The notes below the pieces were generated by a model. The model did not search any database. It was not told where the DNA came from and worked only from the letters and a program-made list of their open reading frames with translations. Positions 18,296 through 27,758 of a DNA stretch of 64,000 nucleotides are shown here, piece by piece. Position 1 is the stretch's first letter; each line of letters starts with the position of its first letter. The stretch lies in NCBI GenBank assembly GCA_017962495.1, contig JAGCVH010000009.1, positions 25,137-89,136 of the forward strand, given 5' to 3'. Source of the DNA: Bacteroidaceae bacterium (GTDB lineage Bacteria > Bacteroidota > Bacteroidia > Bacteroidales > Bacteroidaceae). The position numbers and the translations under genes are program-made.

Positions 18296-19489
18296 ATGGA
18301 ACGCATCATGAAGCAGACATTTATCACTTTTCTGTTCCTTCTATCCACATCGGTTCTTTATGCACAACCGATTACCCTTAACCTGAAGGATAGCCTCAAC
18401 AAATCGTCATATTACACCTCCGTTGCCGTTCCTGACGGGAACTATCGAGTGACGGTTACTCTCGGTGCGAAGAAACAAGCAGGAAGCACTACGGTTCGAG
18501 CCGAAAGCCGTCGTCTCTTCATTGAGAATGAACCCACACGAAAGGGCGAGGTGAAACAAATATCCTTCCTTGTCAATAAGCGCACGACACGCATCAATGA
18601 AAGGGAAAGTGTGCGTATCAAGGACCGCGAACGCACGAAACTTAATTGGGACGACTTCCTCACTTTAGAGGTTACGGGCGACCGACAAGTCGTGAGTCAA
18701 ATAACAATTGAGCGCGATACCGTTGCCCCCACCGTTTTCCTTTGTGGAAACTCGACCGTAGTGGATCAGGACGATGAACCTTGGGCTTCGTGGGGACAGA
18801 TGATAACCCGATGGTTCAACGATTCCGTTTGCTTCTGCAATCTTGCCGAAAGCGGCGAGACGGCTTCCACCTTCATCGCTGCTGGCAGACTGAAGAAAGG
18901 ATTGTCGATGATGAAGGCAGGCGACTACATCATCATGGAGTTTGGGCATAACGACCAAAAGCAAAAGTTTGCTGGCGCAGGAGCTTACTATAACTTTGCA
19001 ACCGCCCTCAAGACCTTTGTCGATGAAGCCCGCCAGCGCGGAGCCACACCCATCTTCATTACGCCTACGCAACGCCGTTCGTTCGACGAACAAGGCCGAA
19101 TCAAAGAGACTCACGCCAACTATCCCGAAGCTATGGCATGGGTGGCTGAACGCGAAGGATGCAAGCTTATCGACCTCCATTTGATGACTCGCCATCTCTT
19201 TGAGGCTATGGGAGTAGAGGGGAGCAAACGTGCCTTTGTGCATTATCCTGCAGGCTCCTATCCCGGACAGACTACGGCATTTGCCGACAACACCCACTTC
19301 AATCCCTATGGGGCTTACCAGATTGCAAAGTGTGTCATTGAAGGTTTGATAGAGAAAGGAGTCGATTTCACGCGTTTCCTACGTCCCGAGTACCCTCGAG
19401 GCTACAATCCCAAGCATCCCGATAACGTTGATTCTTTCCATTGGGTTGAAAGCAAACACGTTGACCTCGTAAAGCCCGATGGGAATTAA
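18296..19489 (+). CDS. CE12-type SGNH acetylesterase (rhamnogalacturonan/xylan)
   Basis: Secreted GDSL/SGNH-fold deacetylase. Either ATG (18296 or 18308, MKQTFITFLFLLSTSVLYAQ) gives a signal peptide. After an N-terminal beta-sandwich (about 25-140), the SGNH domain shows block I FLCGNSTVVDQ (Ser nucleophile), block III FGHNDQ, and the terminal Asp/His pair in ADNTHFNPYGAYQIA. The GNST variant of the serine motif is typical of rhamnogalacturonan acetylesterases (CE12). PL11 and GH2 enzymes for the same kind of polymer are found 17 kb downstream. Substrate is inferred from family. Confidence 0.88.
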   Translation: MERIMKQTFITFLFLLSTSVLYAQPITLNLKDSLNKSSYYTSVAVPDGNYRVTVTLGAKKQAGSTTVRAESRRLFIENEPTRKGEVKQISFLVNKRTTRINERESVRIKDRERTKLNWDDFLTLEVTGDRQVVSQITIERDTVAPTVFLCGNSTVVDQDDEPWASWGQMITRWFNDSVCFCNLAESGETASTFIAAGRLKKGLSMMKAGDYIIMEFGHNDQKQKFAGAGAYYNFATALKTFVDEARQRGATPIFITPTQRRSFDEQGRIKETHANYPEAMAWVAEREGCKLIDLHLMTRHLFEAMGVEGSKRAFVHYPAGSYPGQTTAFADNTHFNPYGAYQIAKCVIEGLIEKGVDFTRFLRPEYPRGYNPKHPDNVDSFHWVESKHVDLVKPDGN

Positions 19490-20450
19490 AAAGACATATC
19501 GCCGATTTCGCGAGTTCGGAGGACTTAATCTCTTTCGTACCTATTGGCGCATGGGTGCACTCGGCACTGTTGCAGGCGAGATTACGCGTTATCTGCTGGG
19601 ACGGAACAATGTGAACAGGATGTATTCACGCATCCAACAACGCATCGACCCAGAGCTTCGCAAGCAATACTATCCGCTTCTGCTCGCGCTCAAAGAGAAA
19701 TACCAAAACACCGCACTTGAGCAAGAGCAAAGTAACAAGGTGTGGTTCTGTTGGTTGCAAGGACTCGACAATGCCCCCGAATTAGTAAAAGCGTGTCTGC
19801 GTTCCCAACAGAAGTTGCTCACCGATAGGGAAGTCATCGTCATCACACTCGACAACTACACCGATTACGTGCAATTGCCCGACTTCTTTGTCGATAAATA
19901 CAAGCAAGGACATATTCCTCATGCACTATTCTCCGACCTCCTTCGCCTCGAACTACTTATCCGCTATGGGGGAACGTGGATGGATGCTACACTCCTTGTT
20001 ACCAGCACTAACTATCCACCTAAAGCACTCAACTGCCCGCTCTTCATGTTCCAATATTATACGGGACACGAGCGGCGTCCTAATGGTATTTCCAATTGGT
20101 TCATAACGGCTTGCACCAACAATCGGCTTTTGCTCATCCTCCGCGACATGCTTTATCAATATTGGCGCGATTACGATTGTACGGTCAACTATTATCTCTT
20201 TCATCAGTTCTTCTCTTGGATAGCAAGCGAACATGCGGAGGAGTTTCTTGCTATGCCGCGTGGCTCGAGTTATGTAGCCATAGAACTTGGCAGGCGAATG
20301 GAGCACGGCGAACCTTTCGATGAAGAATGGTTCAATGACCACCTCCAACGGTGTTGCTTCCACAAGCTATCTTATCGCCTTCCTAAAGAGGTGCTGCACG
20401 ACGCCAATGGCTATTACACCCACATTATCGAGGTGGCTTATAAAATGTAA
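19479..20450 (+). CDS. GT32/capsular-polysaccharide-type glycosyltransferase
   Basis: A cytoplasmic sugar transferase of the capsular polysaccharide synthesis (Caps_synth) / GT32 type, 323 aa. Evidence: KVWFCWLQGLDNAPELVKACLRSQ at the start of the GT-A domain (about 85-110), the acceptor/donor region GHIPHALFSDLLRLELLIRYGGTWMDATLLVTS (about 144-176), and the conserved YYLFHQFFSW later. The GG-x-W-x-D-A motif stands in for the DxD. The ATG lies 11 bp inside the preceding esterase gene. The glycan built is unknown. Confidence 0.85.
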   Translation: MGIKKTYRRFREFGGLNLFRTYWRMGALGTVAGEITRYLLGRNNVNRMYSRIQQRIDPELRKQYYPLLLALKEKYQNTALEQEQSNKVWFCWLQGLDNAPELVKACLRSQQKLLTDREVIVITLDNYTDYVQLPDFFVDKYKQGHIPHALFSDLLRLELLIRYGGTWMDATLLVTSTNYPPKALNCPLFMFQYYTGHERRPNGISNWFITACTNNRLLLILRDMLYQYWRDYDCTVNYYLFHQFFSWIASEHAEEFLAMPRGSSYVAIELGRRMEHGEPFDEEWFNDHLQRCCFHKLSYRLPKEVLHDANGYYTHIIEVAYKM

Positions 20451-20485
20451 AAATCGATTATTCGATTAATTTTTCTCCTTTAACT

Positions 20486-20529
20486 TTTAATTTTTCTCTT
20501 TTAATTTTTCTCTTTTAATTTTTTCTTCG
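20486..20529 (+). repeat. 14-bp AT-rich tandem repeat
   Basis: Three near-identical copies of a TTTTAATTTTTCTC unit lie directly before the tRNA promoter; a looser copy precedes them. The remaining spacer (20451-20485) is AT-rich with ATTCGATTA direct repeats and no gene. Confidence 0.7.
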
Positions 20530-20537
20530 TACCTTTG
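20530..20537 (+). promoter_or_regulatory. -7 box (TACCTTTG) of tRNA-Thr gene
   Basis: An exact TAnnTTTG match 43 bp upstream of the tRNA. The -33 position falls in the T-rich tandem repeat and has no exact TTTG. Confidence 0.6.
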
Positions 20538-20579
20538 CACTCGGTTTTGAAAGAACCTGCGTGAGAACTCTCGCAAAAA

Positions 20580-20652
<73 letters not shown>

Positions 20653-20666
20653 CAAAAGTTGAAAAG

Positions 20667-20703
20667 AATCCCCGGAAGACATTAAAGTCGGTCGGGGATT
20701 TTT
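20667..20703 (+). terminator. Rho-independent terminator after tRNA-Thr
   Basis: Stem AATCCCCG / CGGGGATT with an inner GAC...GTC pairing in the loop, followed by a run of T. The T-run is shared with the -33 box of the next promoter. Confidence 0.85.
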
Positions 20704-20730
20704 GTATTTCAAGATTTATTCGTATCTTCG
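20701..20730 (+). promoter_or_regulatory. Promoter of thioredoxin-like gene
   Basis: TTTG (20701-20704), 18-bp spacer, TATCTTCG (20723-20730), a one-base variant of TAnnTTTG. The block 20715-20735 is identical to 46228-46248 upstream of the DnaJ-domain gene. Confidence 0.65.
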
Positions 20731-20758
20731 CACCATAAAACCCTAAATGCAAAAAACT

Positions 20759-21847
20759 ATGAAGAAAATGGTGTTAGCCCTCACCGCTTTGTTTGCAAGC
20801 GTGGGCATGATGGCTCAAGTAAGTTACAATGTAACTTTGAAAGGCCCAGAGAACGGAGTTAAGGTATATCTGCACAACTACGAAACGGGTGCTGTGCTGG
20901 ATAGCGCCGTAGTAAAAAACAACACCGTATCCTTCCGTGGTGAATGTGCGGAAGAGATTGTGGCTTCGCTCGAGCAGCTGAAGCCGGAAAAGATGACACT
21001 CCTTCAGTTTATTGTTGACGGAAGCAGGGTTGTGGCAAACCAGCATGAGATGACTGAAGGTAGCGCCCTAAACCTGCGCTTCTATGAATACCAGAGTACA
21101 GAGAAGGAATTGGAGCGAGATGCGATGGGACTGATTGGCGAATACCGTCAGTTGTATGACACCCATAATGGCAAGGTACCCGAAGCTAACATGAAGGATA
21201 TCGAAAAGCGTTATGAGGCAATTGCCAAGCAGAGCACGGAGTTGAACAATCGCGTCTTGGACGAGAACCCTGACAACCTGATTCCCCTGCCATACCTTAT
21301 TCATACGGCAAATGCCATTGGTTATGGAAAGGTTGGTGACTTCCTGAAGACTTACAAGTATGCCGATCGTGCCTCCCTGAATCCTTTGAAGAAGACTTTG
21401 GAGGCAGAGGCTTGCAAACTGCCTGGTGCAAAGGTTATCGACTTTGCTATGGAAGACCTCGAAGGCAAGACCGTTCACCTGACCGATTGGGTAGGTAAGG
21501 GCAATTATGTGCTGGTTGACTTCTGGGCATCATGGTGTGGCCCTTGCCGTCAGGAAATGCCCAACGTTAAGGCCGACTATGAGAAATACCACCCAAAGGG
21601 CTTCGAGATTGTAGGTGTGAGCCTTGACAACAAGCGCGAGGCTTGGGAGAAGGGTGTAAAGGACCTGGGCATCACTTGGCCGCAGATGAGCGACGTGAAG
21701 GGTTGGCAATGCGAAGGCGCAAAGCTATATAACATTCGTGCCATTCCCGCAACACTTCTGTTTGCTCCCGATGGAACAGTAGTTGAACACGGATTGAGAG
21801 GTGAGAACTTAAGTAAGAAATTGGCAGAGATTTATGGCGAGGAATAG
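20759..21847 (+). CDS. TlpA-like thiol:disulfide oxidoreductase (DUF4369 type)
   Basis: An exported thioredoxin-fold protein. Start 20759 ([20 protein letters not shown], signal peptide) is favoured; ATG 20747 adds four residues. An N-terminal beta-rich DUF4369-type domain (about 25-115) is followed by a helical linker and an AhpC/TSA-thioredoxin domain (about 225-362) with the redox motif [12 protein letters not shown] (Cys264/Cys267 counted from 20747) and the cis-proline in [10 protein letters not shown]. It probably reduces or isomerises disulfides of envelope proteins. The end overlaps queF by 14 bp. Confidence 0.92.
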   Translation: MKKMVLALTALFASVGMMAQVSYNVTLKGPENGVKVYLHNYETGAVLDSAVVKNNTVSFRGECAEEIVASLEQLKPEKMTLLQFIVDGSRVVANQHEMTEGSALNLRFYEYQSTEKELERDAMGLIGEYRQLYDTHNGKVPEANMKDIEKRYEAIAKQSTELNNRVLDENPDNLIPLPYLIHTANAIGYGKVGDFLKTYKYADRASLNPLKKTLEAEACKLPGAKVIDFAMEDLEGKTVHLTDWVGKGNYVLVDFWASWCGPCRQEMPNVKADYEKYHPKGFEIVGVSLDNKREAWEKGVKDLGITWPQMSDVKGWQCEGAKLYNIRAIPATLLFAPDGTVVEHGLRGENLSKKLAEIYGEE

Positions 21848-22292
21848 AGAAGAACTGCAACATCTGGGTAATCATACTGAATATAGTCAGAACTATGCTC
21901 CCGAGGTGCTGGAAACCTTTGAAAACCAGCATCCCGATAATGACTATTGGGTAAGATTCAATTGTCCTGAATTCACAACGCTATGTCCCATCACCGGGCA
22001 ACCCGACTTTGCGGAGATTCGCATCTCGTATCTGCCCGATAAACGCATGGTGGAATCAAAAAGCCTGAAGCTTTATCTGTTCAGTTTCCGTAATCATGGG
22101 GATTTCCATGAGGATTGCGTGAACGTGATAATGAAGGACCTCATCAAGTTGATGAATCCCAAATACATAGAGGTAACAGGGCTGTTCACCCCACGCGGAG
22201 GTATCAGCATTTATCCTTTTGCCAACTACGGGAGACCTGGCACGAAGTACGAGAAGATGGCCGAACACCGCTTGCTCAACCACGATATGTAA
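21834..22292 (+). CDS. queF: NADPH-dependent 7-cyano-7-deazaguanine reductase
   Basis: Reduces preQ0 to preQ1 in queuosine tRNA modification. Type I (unimodular) QueF of 152 residues: the catalytic Cys51 lies in [13 protein letters not shown] with Asp58, followed by the QueF motif [21 protein letters not shown], where the glutamate and lysines contact substrate and NADPH. The start lies in another frame inside the end of the thioredoxin-like gene. No other queuosine genes are in the window. Confidence 0.96.
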   Translation: MARNREELQHLGNHTEYSQNYAPEVLETFENQHPDNDYWVRFNCPEFTTLCPITGQPDFAEIRISYLPDKRMVESKSLKLYLFSFRNHGDFHEDCVNVIMKDLIKLMNPKYIEVTGLFTPRGGISIYPFANYGRPGTKYEKMAEHRLLNHDM

Positions 22293-22350
22293 ATTGGGAT
22301 AAAGTTGCTCCACTGAAAGGATAAGGCCATAGGTTTTTGTATATAGGTAA

Positions 22351-23058
22351 ATGAATAAATACGCTGACCTGTTCATAGACTTCGACGATACGCTCTATGA
22401 CACACATGGCAATGCCAATCTGGCTTTGTCGGAATTATATGAACATTATCAGTTGGGGCGCTATTTCGAACGCGAGAAAGATTTCACAGAACCTTACTGG
22501 TATGAGAACGTTCTGCTCTGGAGTCAGTATTCCAAAGGTGAAATTGATCGCGATTACCTCATAGTAGAACGCTTCCGCCGACCTCTGAGCATAGGCATGG
22601 GGGAAAGAGTAACAAAGGAGTTTTGTTTGGAAGTGAGCGACTGGTTTCTTGAATGCTGTGCCGATAAGCCCGGTGTCATAGAAGGCGCATATGAGTTGCT
22701 CGATTATCTGAAAAGCAAGGGTTATCGCATGCACATTACCAGCAATGGATTCCACGAAGTGCAGTACCGCAAACTCAGGGCAAGTCGCACACTCGAGTAT
22801 TTCGACACTATCATATTAAGCGAGGATGCTGGCGCCAACAAACCATCGAAGGCTTATTTCGACTATGCCTTCAAGGTGAGCGGGGCAAAGAAAGAGACGA
22901 CACTGATGATTGGCGACAACTTCGTTACCGACATAATGGGAGCAAAGGAAGCAGGACTGGATGTCATGTTCTTTAATCAACATCCCGAGAGTTTCCAAGC
23001 TACAGCACCCGTTAATTTCGAAGTAAACAAACTGACGGACATTATCAAATATTTATAA
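22351..23058 (+). CDS. HAD-family phosphatase, YjjG type
   Basis: A 235-residue HAD hydrolase. Motif I is [11 protein letters not shown] (nucleophile Asp10, acid/base Asp12), a helical cap spans about 20-95, motif II is HITSNGF near 128, motif III includes the lysine in [11 protein letters not shown], and motif IV is [17 protein letters not shown]. The overall pattern matches YjjG/noncanonical pyrimidine nucleotidases, which hydrolyse nucleoside monophosphates; the substrate remains inferred. Confidence 0.9.
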   Translation: MNKYADLFIDFDDTLYDTHGNANLALSELYEHYQLGRYFEREKDFTEPYWYENVLLWSQYSKGEIDRDYLIVERFRRPLSIGMGERVTKEFCLEVSDWFLECCADKPGVIEGAYELLDYLKSKGYRMHITSNGFHEVQYRKLRASRTLEYFDTIILSEDAGANKPSKAYFDYAFKVSGAKKETTLMIGDNFVTDIMGAKEAGLDVMFFNQHPESFQATAPVNFEVNKLTDIIKYL

Positions 23059-23106
23059 TAAGTATTAAGAATAAAGATTAAAGTATAAGAATAGGGGAGT
23101 GATGAT

Positions 23107-23823
23107 ATGGGATTGAGGCTCAAGAACTTAAAGTTAGTTGAAAGTAGGCAGGAATTGGAATCGTTTCCACGGGAGAAAATGATGATTAACACCATCAATG
23201 CTCACTCCTATAACGTGGCACAACGAGATGAATTGTTTGCCGAGGCGTTGATGGCCGACAAGTTGATTCCAGATGGAGCAAGCATCGTATGGGCTTGTAA
23301 GTGGTTGAAGGCTAAAAGCCGACCCAAAGAGCGCATTGCCGGATGGGACCTCTTCATAACGGAAATGAATCGAATGAAGGAAGGGCAGACGGTGATGTTC
23401 ATGGGCTCTAGCGAAAAGGTGCTGGCATTAATTAAGGAACGAGCCCGCAAGGATTATCCCGACCTGAAGGTAGTCACTTACTCACCCCCCTATAAGGCAA
23501 TGTTCAGTACAGAGGAAAACAATGCCATAGTGGAAGCCATCAATACGGCTAAGCCCGACCTTCTGTGGATAGGCATGACCGCGCCAAAGCAGGAGAAGTG
23601 GGTCTATGAAAACTGGTATGCATTGGACATCGATTGTCACGTGGGTGCCATTGGTGCTGTATTTGACTTCTATGCGGGAACGACCAAACGTGCGCCTGAG
23701 AAGTGGCAAAAGTGGGGTGTGGAATGGCTTTACCGATTGCTGAAAGAGCCTCGTCGCATGTGGAGGCGCTATCTGGTGGGCAACGCCAAGTTCCTATATA
23801 ATATAACGAAGGAAAGATTCTAA
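23107..23823 (+). CDS. WecG/TagA/CpsF-family glycosyltransferase
   Basis: A GT26 transferase (238 aa) that would add a UDP- or GDP-sugar to a lipid-linked precursor on the inner membrane. Conserved blocks: INTINAHSYNVA, LIPDGASIVWACKWL (the conserved Asp), GWDLF, MFMGSSEKVLA, LLWIGMTAPKQEKWVYEN, and GAIGAVFDFYAGTTKRAPEKWQKWGVEWLYRLLKEPRRMWRR at the C-terminus. The exact sugar and glycan are unknown. A 48-bp AT-rich spacer separates it from the HAD gene. Confidence 0.93.
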   Translation: MGLRLKNLKLVESRQELESFPREKMMINTINAHSYNVAQRDELFAEALMADKLIPDGASIVWACKWLKAKSRPKERIAGWDLFITEMNRMKEGQTVMFMGSSEKVLALIKERARKDYPDLKVVTYSPPYKAMFSTEENNAIVEAINTAKPDLLWIGMTAPKQEKWVYENWYALDIDCHVGAIGAVFDFYAGTTKRAPEKWQKWGVEWLYRLLKEPRRMWRRYLVGNAKFLYNITKERF

Positions 23824-23833
23824 GATTACGGTT

Positions 23834-24469
23834 ATGAAGTGGGGTGTCCTGATGCTTATGCTATTTGTTTTAAGTTCTGCGTCTGCGCAGACACCCGACA
23901 CATGCTTCATAGCCAACCCCATTCCCGATAGCATATTCACGCGGATGCAAGGCCGAAGCTACAAGGAAGGTTGCCCTATCCGTCGTAGTGATTTGCGCTA
24001 CCTACGCCTTTCGCACCACGATGCCGAAGGGAAAACAAGGGTAGGGGAAATGGTTTGCAATAAGGCCATCGCCCAAGATCTGATAGACATCTTTCGAGAA
24101 TTGTGGAAAGCCGGTTATCGCATCGAACGCATGCAACTCATCGACGAATACGACGGCGATGACCAACGTTCGATGGAGGCTAATAACACTTCTTGTTTCA
24201 ACTACCGAACCATTGCTGGCTCGTCCACTATTTCCAAGCACGGCAAAGGGATGGCCATAGACATTAATCCGCTTTATAACCCATATGTCAAAGGAAACCG
24301 GGTAGAGCCAAAAACGGGACGCAAGTGGGCATTCAGGCGTGGGCAAAGGAAAGACATCCCATACAAGATTGACCACAACGATCTCTGTTATAAGCTTTTC
24401 CAAAAGCACGGATTCCGATGGGGAGGCAATTGGCGGTATAGTAAGGACTATCAACATTTTGAACGATGA
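23834..24469 (+). CDS. Exported M15-family peptidase (VanY/Peptidase_M15_4 type)
   Basis: A probable periplasmic DD/LD-carboxypeptidase-like enzyme acting on peptidoglycan peptides. Signal peptide: MKWGVLMLMLFVLSSASAQ. Zinc and catalytic motifs: SKHGKGMAIDINPLYNP (SxHxxGxAxD pattern, near 138-150) and the distal W-x-x-KDYQHFE carrying the last histidine. Length is 211. It follows the transferase by 10 bp and its stop overlaps the next start (ATGA). Confidence 0.9.
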   Translation: MKWGVLMLMLFVLSSASAQTPDTCFIANPIPDSIFTRMQGRSYKEGCPIRRSDLRYLRLSHHDAEGKTRVGEMVCNKAIAQDLIDIFRELWKAGYRIERMQLIDEYDGDDQRSMEANNTSCFNYRTIAGSSTISKHGKGMAIDINPLYNPYVKGNRVEPKTGRKWAFRRGQRKDIPYKIDHNDLCYKLFQKHGFRWGGNWRYSKDYQHFER

Positions 24470-25545
24470 CAGACAAAGAGCTTTTCTTCGAACTCCTAAG
24501 GGCTTCGCTCGGAAGGCCTAAGGCCTTCACGCGGAAGACCTCAGGTGCGGAATGGGAAGACCTATATTCCGAAGCCCGAAGGCAAAGCGTCATCGGCGTG
24601 TGTCTGCAAGCCATACAGAAGGACGACGGGAAGTGGGGAGAAGAGAACGGATTGCCCATCGACCTGAAACTTAAGTGGATAGGAAAAGCGGAGAAGATTG
24701 CCGACGAAAACAAAAAGCTCAATCAGCAATGCCGTCAACTAACGGAGAAACTAACACGTAGTGGCTACTGGAACTGCATACTGAAAGGACAAGGTATAGC
24801 TATGCTTTACCCACACCCCGAATGGAGGCAAAGCGGAGACATCGATATCTGGGTGGGAGGCGGACGAAAGCGCGTAGTTGAGATGACGCGCAAAGTCACA
24901 AATCGGAAGGAGGAAGTAACCTATCACCACACCGACTTCCGCGTCTTCGATGATACATCCGTAGAGGTACATTTCACGCCAACATGGATGTTTAATCCCT
25001 TTACTAACCGACGTCTGCAACGATGGATGGAAGAGCACAAAGGCATCAGGGAAGGGAATGGGTTCCCTTGTCCAACAATCCAGTTCGACGTTCTCTTTAT
25101 CCTCATACACATCTATCGACACATCTTCGACGAAGGCGTGGGCTTGCGGCAAATCATCGATTACTATTATGTGCTAAAAGCCTACAACGAGCTGGGCGGA
25201 GGAGACTTTTCTAATACGCTTAAATCCCTGAACCTGAGCAAGTTTGCACAAGGACTCATGTGGATATTAACGGAGAAATTGGATATGCCCGTCGAATGGA
25301 TGATAGCCAAAGCTGACAGGAGGGTGGGAGAGTGGCTCTTGAGAGAGGTGGAGGAAGCAGGAAACTTCGGCCATTTCGACAAACGCAACGAGGGCATTTA
25401 CCACAATAGTCCACGCCTTAAACGGCTATGGTGGAGAATCAAGCGCAGCAGTGAGCGCATCACATACTTCCCAGAAGAAGCCCTTTGGGAAATGCCTTGG
25501 AGAACATGGCACTATCTGTGGAGAATGAAGAATGGTTATTTGTAA
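24466..25545 (+). CDS. Nucleotidyltransferase-fold protein (NTP_transf_5 type)
   Basis: A 359-residue cytoplasmic protein with the minimal nucleotidyltransferase core LKGQGIAMLYPHPEWRQSGDIDIWVGG (about 105-131), which provides the GDID metal-binding pair, and a third acidic residue probably in DDTSVEVHFTP. This is the pattern of the uncharacterised nucleotidyltransferase family often found near capsule or peptide-modification genes. The substrate is unknown. It overlaps the peptidase gene by 4 bp and lies 20 bp before glnN. Confidence 0.8.
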   Translation: MTDKELFFELLRASLGRPKAFTRKTSGAEWEDLYSEARRQSVIGVCLQAIQKDDGKWGEENGLPIDLKLKWIGKAEKIADENKKLNQQCRQLTEKLTRSGYWNCILKGQGIAMLYPHPEWRQSGDIDIWVGGGRKRVVEMTRKVTNRKEEVTYHHTDFRVFDDTSVEVHFTPTWMFNPFTNRRLQRWMEEHKGIREGNGFPCPTIQFDVLFILIHIYRHIFDEGVGLRQIIDYYYVLKAYNELGGGDFSNTLKSLNLSKFAQGLMWILTEKLDMPVEWMIAKADRRVGEWLLREVEEAGNFGHFDKRNEGIYHNSPRLKRLWWRIKRSSERITYFPEEALWEMPWRTWHYLWRMKNGYL

Positions 25546-25565
25546 ATAATATAGCACTAAAGATT

Positions 25566-27758
25566 ATGTCATCAACACTTAGATTCCAGGTCGTGGGTGA
25601 GGCATTCAAGAAAAAGCCCATCGAAGTACCCAATCGCGAAGTTCGTCCCAGCGAGTTCTTTGCCAAGTACGTCTTCAATCGACAAAAGATGCGTGCATTC
25701 CTATCCGAGGACGTGTTCGAGAAGATGTGCAACGTCATGGATAATGGTGCGAAACTAGACCTCCAGACCGCCGATGCCGTTGCCGAAGGCATGAAGCAAT
25801 GGGCCATGAAACTTGGGGCTACGCATTGCACCCACTGGTTCCAACCCTTGACTGAAGGCACAGCTGAGAAGCACGACGGATTTGTCGAACATGATGGCAA
25901 AGGTGGCATGATAGAAGAGTTTACGGGCAAGCAACTTGTACAGCAAGAGCCCGATGCCAGCAGTTTCCCTTCAGGAGGTATTCGTAGCACATTCGAGGCA
26001 CGCGGATATTCGGCATGGGACCCTGCAAGCCCCGTCTTCGTGATTGGCGACACGCTGATGATTCCCACCATATTCATCTCTTATACTGGCGAGGCTCTCG
26101 ACTATAAGACTCCGCTGAAGAGGGCATTGAAGGCGGTGGACAAAGCTGCTACGTCTGTAGCTCAATACTTCTACGATGATGTTACTAAGGTGATTTCCAA
26201 TTTGGGTTGGGAGCAGGAGTATTTCCTTGTCGATGAGGGACTTTATGCTGCTCGACCTGACCTGGTAATGACAGGTCGCACGCTGATGGGACACGATTCG
26301 GCAAAGAATCAGCAAATGGACGACCACTACTTCGGAAGTATTCCTCGTCGAGTGGCCGCCTTTATGAAGGATTTGGAGATTCAAGCGCTGGAACTGGGCA
26401 TTCCCTGCAAAACCCGACATAATGAGGTGGCACCCAACCAATTTGAGCTTGCTCCTATCTTTGAGGAAACGAACCTTGCCGTAGACCATAACATGTTGAT
26501 GATGAGCCTGATGCATGATGTGGCTCGCAAGCACGGATTCCGTTGCCTACTTCACGAGAAGCCCTTTGCCGGTATCAACGGAAGCGGTAAGCACAACAAC
26601 TGGAGCCTTTCGACAAATACAGGTATTCTGCTCCACGCTCCTGGTAAGACGGAACTCGACAACCTGCGTTTCATCACCTTCATCGTGGAAACACTGATGG
26701 CCGTACACAAGCACAACGGACTACTAAAAGCAAGTATCATATCGGCAACAAATGCCCACCGTCTGGGAGCAAACGAGGCACCACCTGCCATCATCTCTTC
26801 ATTTATCGGAAAGCAGTTAACCGACTTGCTCACGGCACTCGAGGAAAGCGATGACGATAAGCTATTTATCATAAAGGGCAAGAAATCGCTCTCGCTCGAC
26901 ATCCCGCAGATTCCTGAGATTCTGCTCGACAATACTGACCGCAACCGCACTAGTCCCTTTGCCTTTACGGGTAACCGATTCGAGTTCCGCGCAGTAGGTA
27001 GTCAGGCCAACTGTGCCGCAGCCATGATTGTGCTGAATACTGCTGTTGCCGAAGCCCTAACGAACTTTAAGGAGCGCGTGGACAAATGCATCGAAGAGGG
27101 AATGCCTAAGATTAAGGCCATCGTGGCAGTTGTTCGCGAGGACATCAAAACATGCAAACCCATACACTTCGAAGGAAACGGATACTCCGATGCCTGGCGC
27201 GAGGAAGCAGAAAAGAGGGGACTCGACGTGGAAGCCAACGCTCCGCTAATTCTGGACAATTACTTGCGTAAGGATAGTATCGAGATGTTTGGCAAGATGG
27301 GTGTGATGACAAATGCAGAACTGATTGCTCGCACCGATATCAAGTTGGAGACCTACATCAAGAAGGTGCAAATCGAAGCTCGCATCTTTGGAGACTTGTG
27401 CATAAACCACATCATTCCCGTTGCCACACGCTATCAGAGTCAACTCATCGACAACGTCCACAAAATGAGCGAGATATTCCCTGCCGACGAGGCTAAGGTG
27501 GTCAATGCCAACAACCTGAAACTCATTAAGCAAATCAGCGAGCACGCAAGCTTCATCACGGAGAATGCCGACCGACTGATAGATGCACGCCGAGTGGCAA
27601 ACCGCATAGAGAACACTCGCGAGAAGGCTATCGCTTATCACGATACAGTAGCTCCACTCATCGAGGAGATACGCTATCACGTCGACAAGTTGGAACTAAT
27701 AGTCGACGATGAGATTTGGCCTTTGCCTAAGTATAGGGAAATGTTATTTATCCGTTAA
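25566..27758 (+). CDS. glnN: Glutamine synthetase type III
   Basis: ATP-dependent amidation of glutamate to glutamine. GSIII is the long form found in Bacteroides, at about 730 residues; start 25566 (MSSTLRFQVVGEAFKKKPIEV) gives 730, whereas an in-frame extension to 25485 would lie inside the previous gene. Motifs: FPSGGIRSTFEARGYSAWDP early, GWEQEYFLVDEG (metal glutamates), CKTRHNEVAPNQFELAP, NGSGKHNNWS, and NRTSPFAFTGNRFEFRAVGS. No promoter is visible in the 20-bp spacer. The 3' end overlaps the convergent SpoU gene by 15 bp. Confidence 0.96.
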   Translation: MSSTLRFQVVGEAFKKKPIEVPNREVRPSEFFAKYVFNRQKMRAFLSEDVFEKMCNVMDNGAKLDLQTADAVAEGMKQWAMKLGATHCTHWFQPLTEGTAEKHDGFVEHDGKGGMIEEFTGKQLVQQEPDASSFPSGGIRSTFEARGYSAWDPASPVFVIGDTLMIPTIFISYTGEALDYKTPLKRALKAVDKAATSVAQYFYDDVTKVISNLGWEQEYFLVDEGLYAARPDLVMTGRTLMGHDSAKNQQMDDHYFGSIPRRVAAFMKDLEIQALELGIPCKTRHNEVAPNQFELAPIFEETNLAVDHNMLMMSLMHDVARKHGFRCLLHEKPFAGINGSGKHNNWSLSTNTGILLHAPGKTELDNLRFITFIVETLMAVHKHNGLLKASIISATNAHRLGANEAPPAIISSFIGKQLTDLLTALEESDDDKLFIIKGKKSLSLDIPQIPEILLDNTDRNRTSPFAFTGNRFEFRAVGSQANCAAAMIVLNTAVAEALTNFKERVDKCIEEGMPKIKAIVAVVREDIKTCKPIHFEGNGYSDAWREEAEKRGLDVEANAPLILDNYLRKDSIEMFGKMGVMTNAELIARTDIKLETYIKKVQIEARIFGDLCINHIIPVATRYQSQLIDNVHKMSEIFPADEAKVVNANNLKLIKQISEHASFITENADRLIDARRVANRIENTREKAIAYHDTVAPLIEEIRYHVDKLELIVDDEIWPLPKYREMLFIR

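Noticed and set aside
25485-25565. Upstream start for glnN
   Set aside because: Adds 27 residues encoded within the preceding gene; the canonical GSIII N-terminus begins at 25566.
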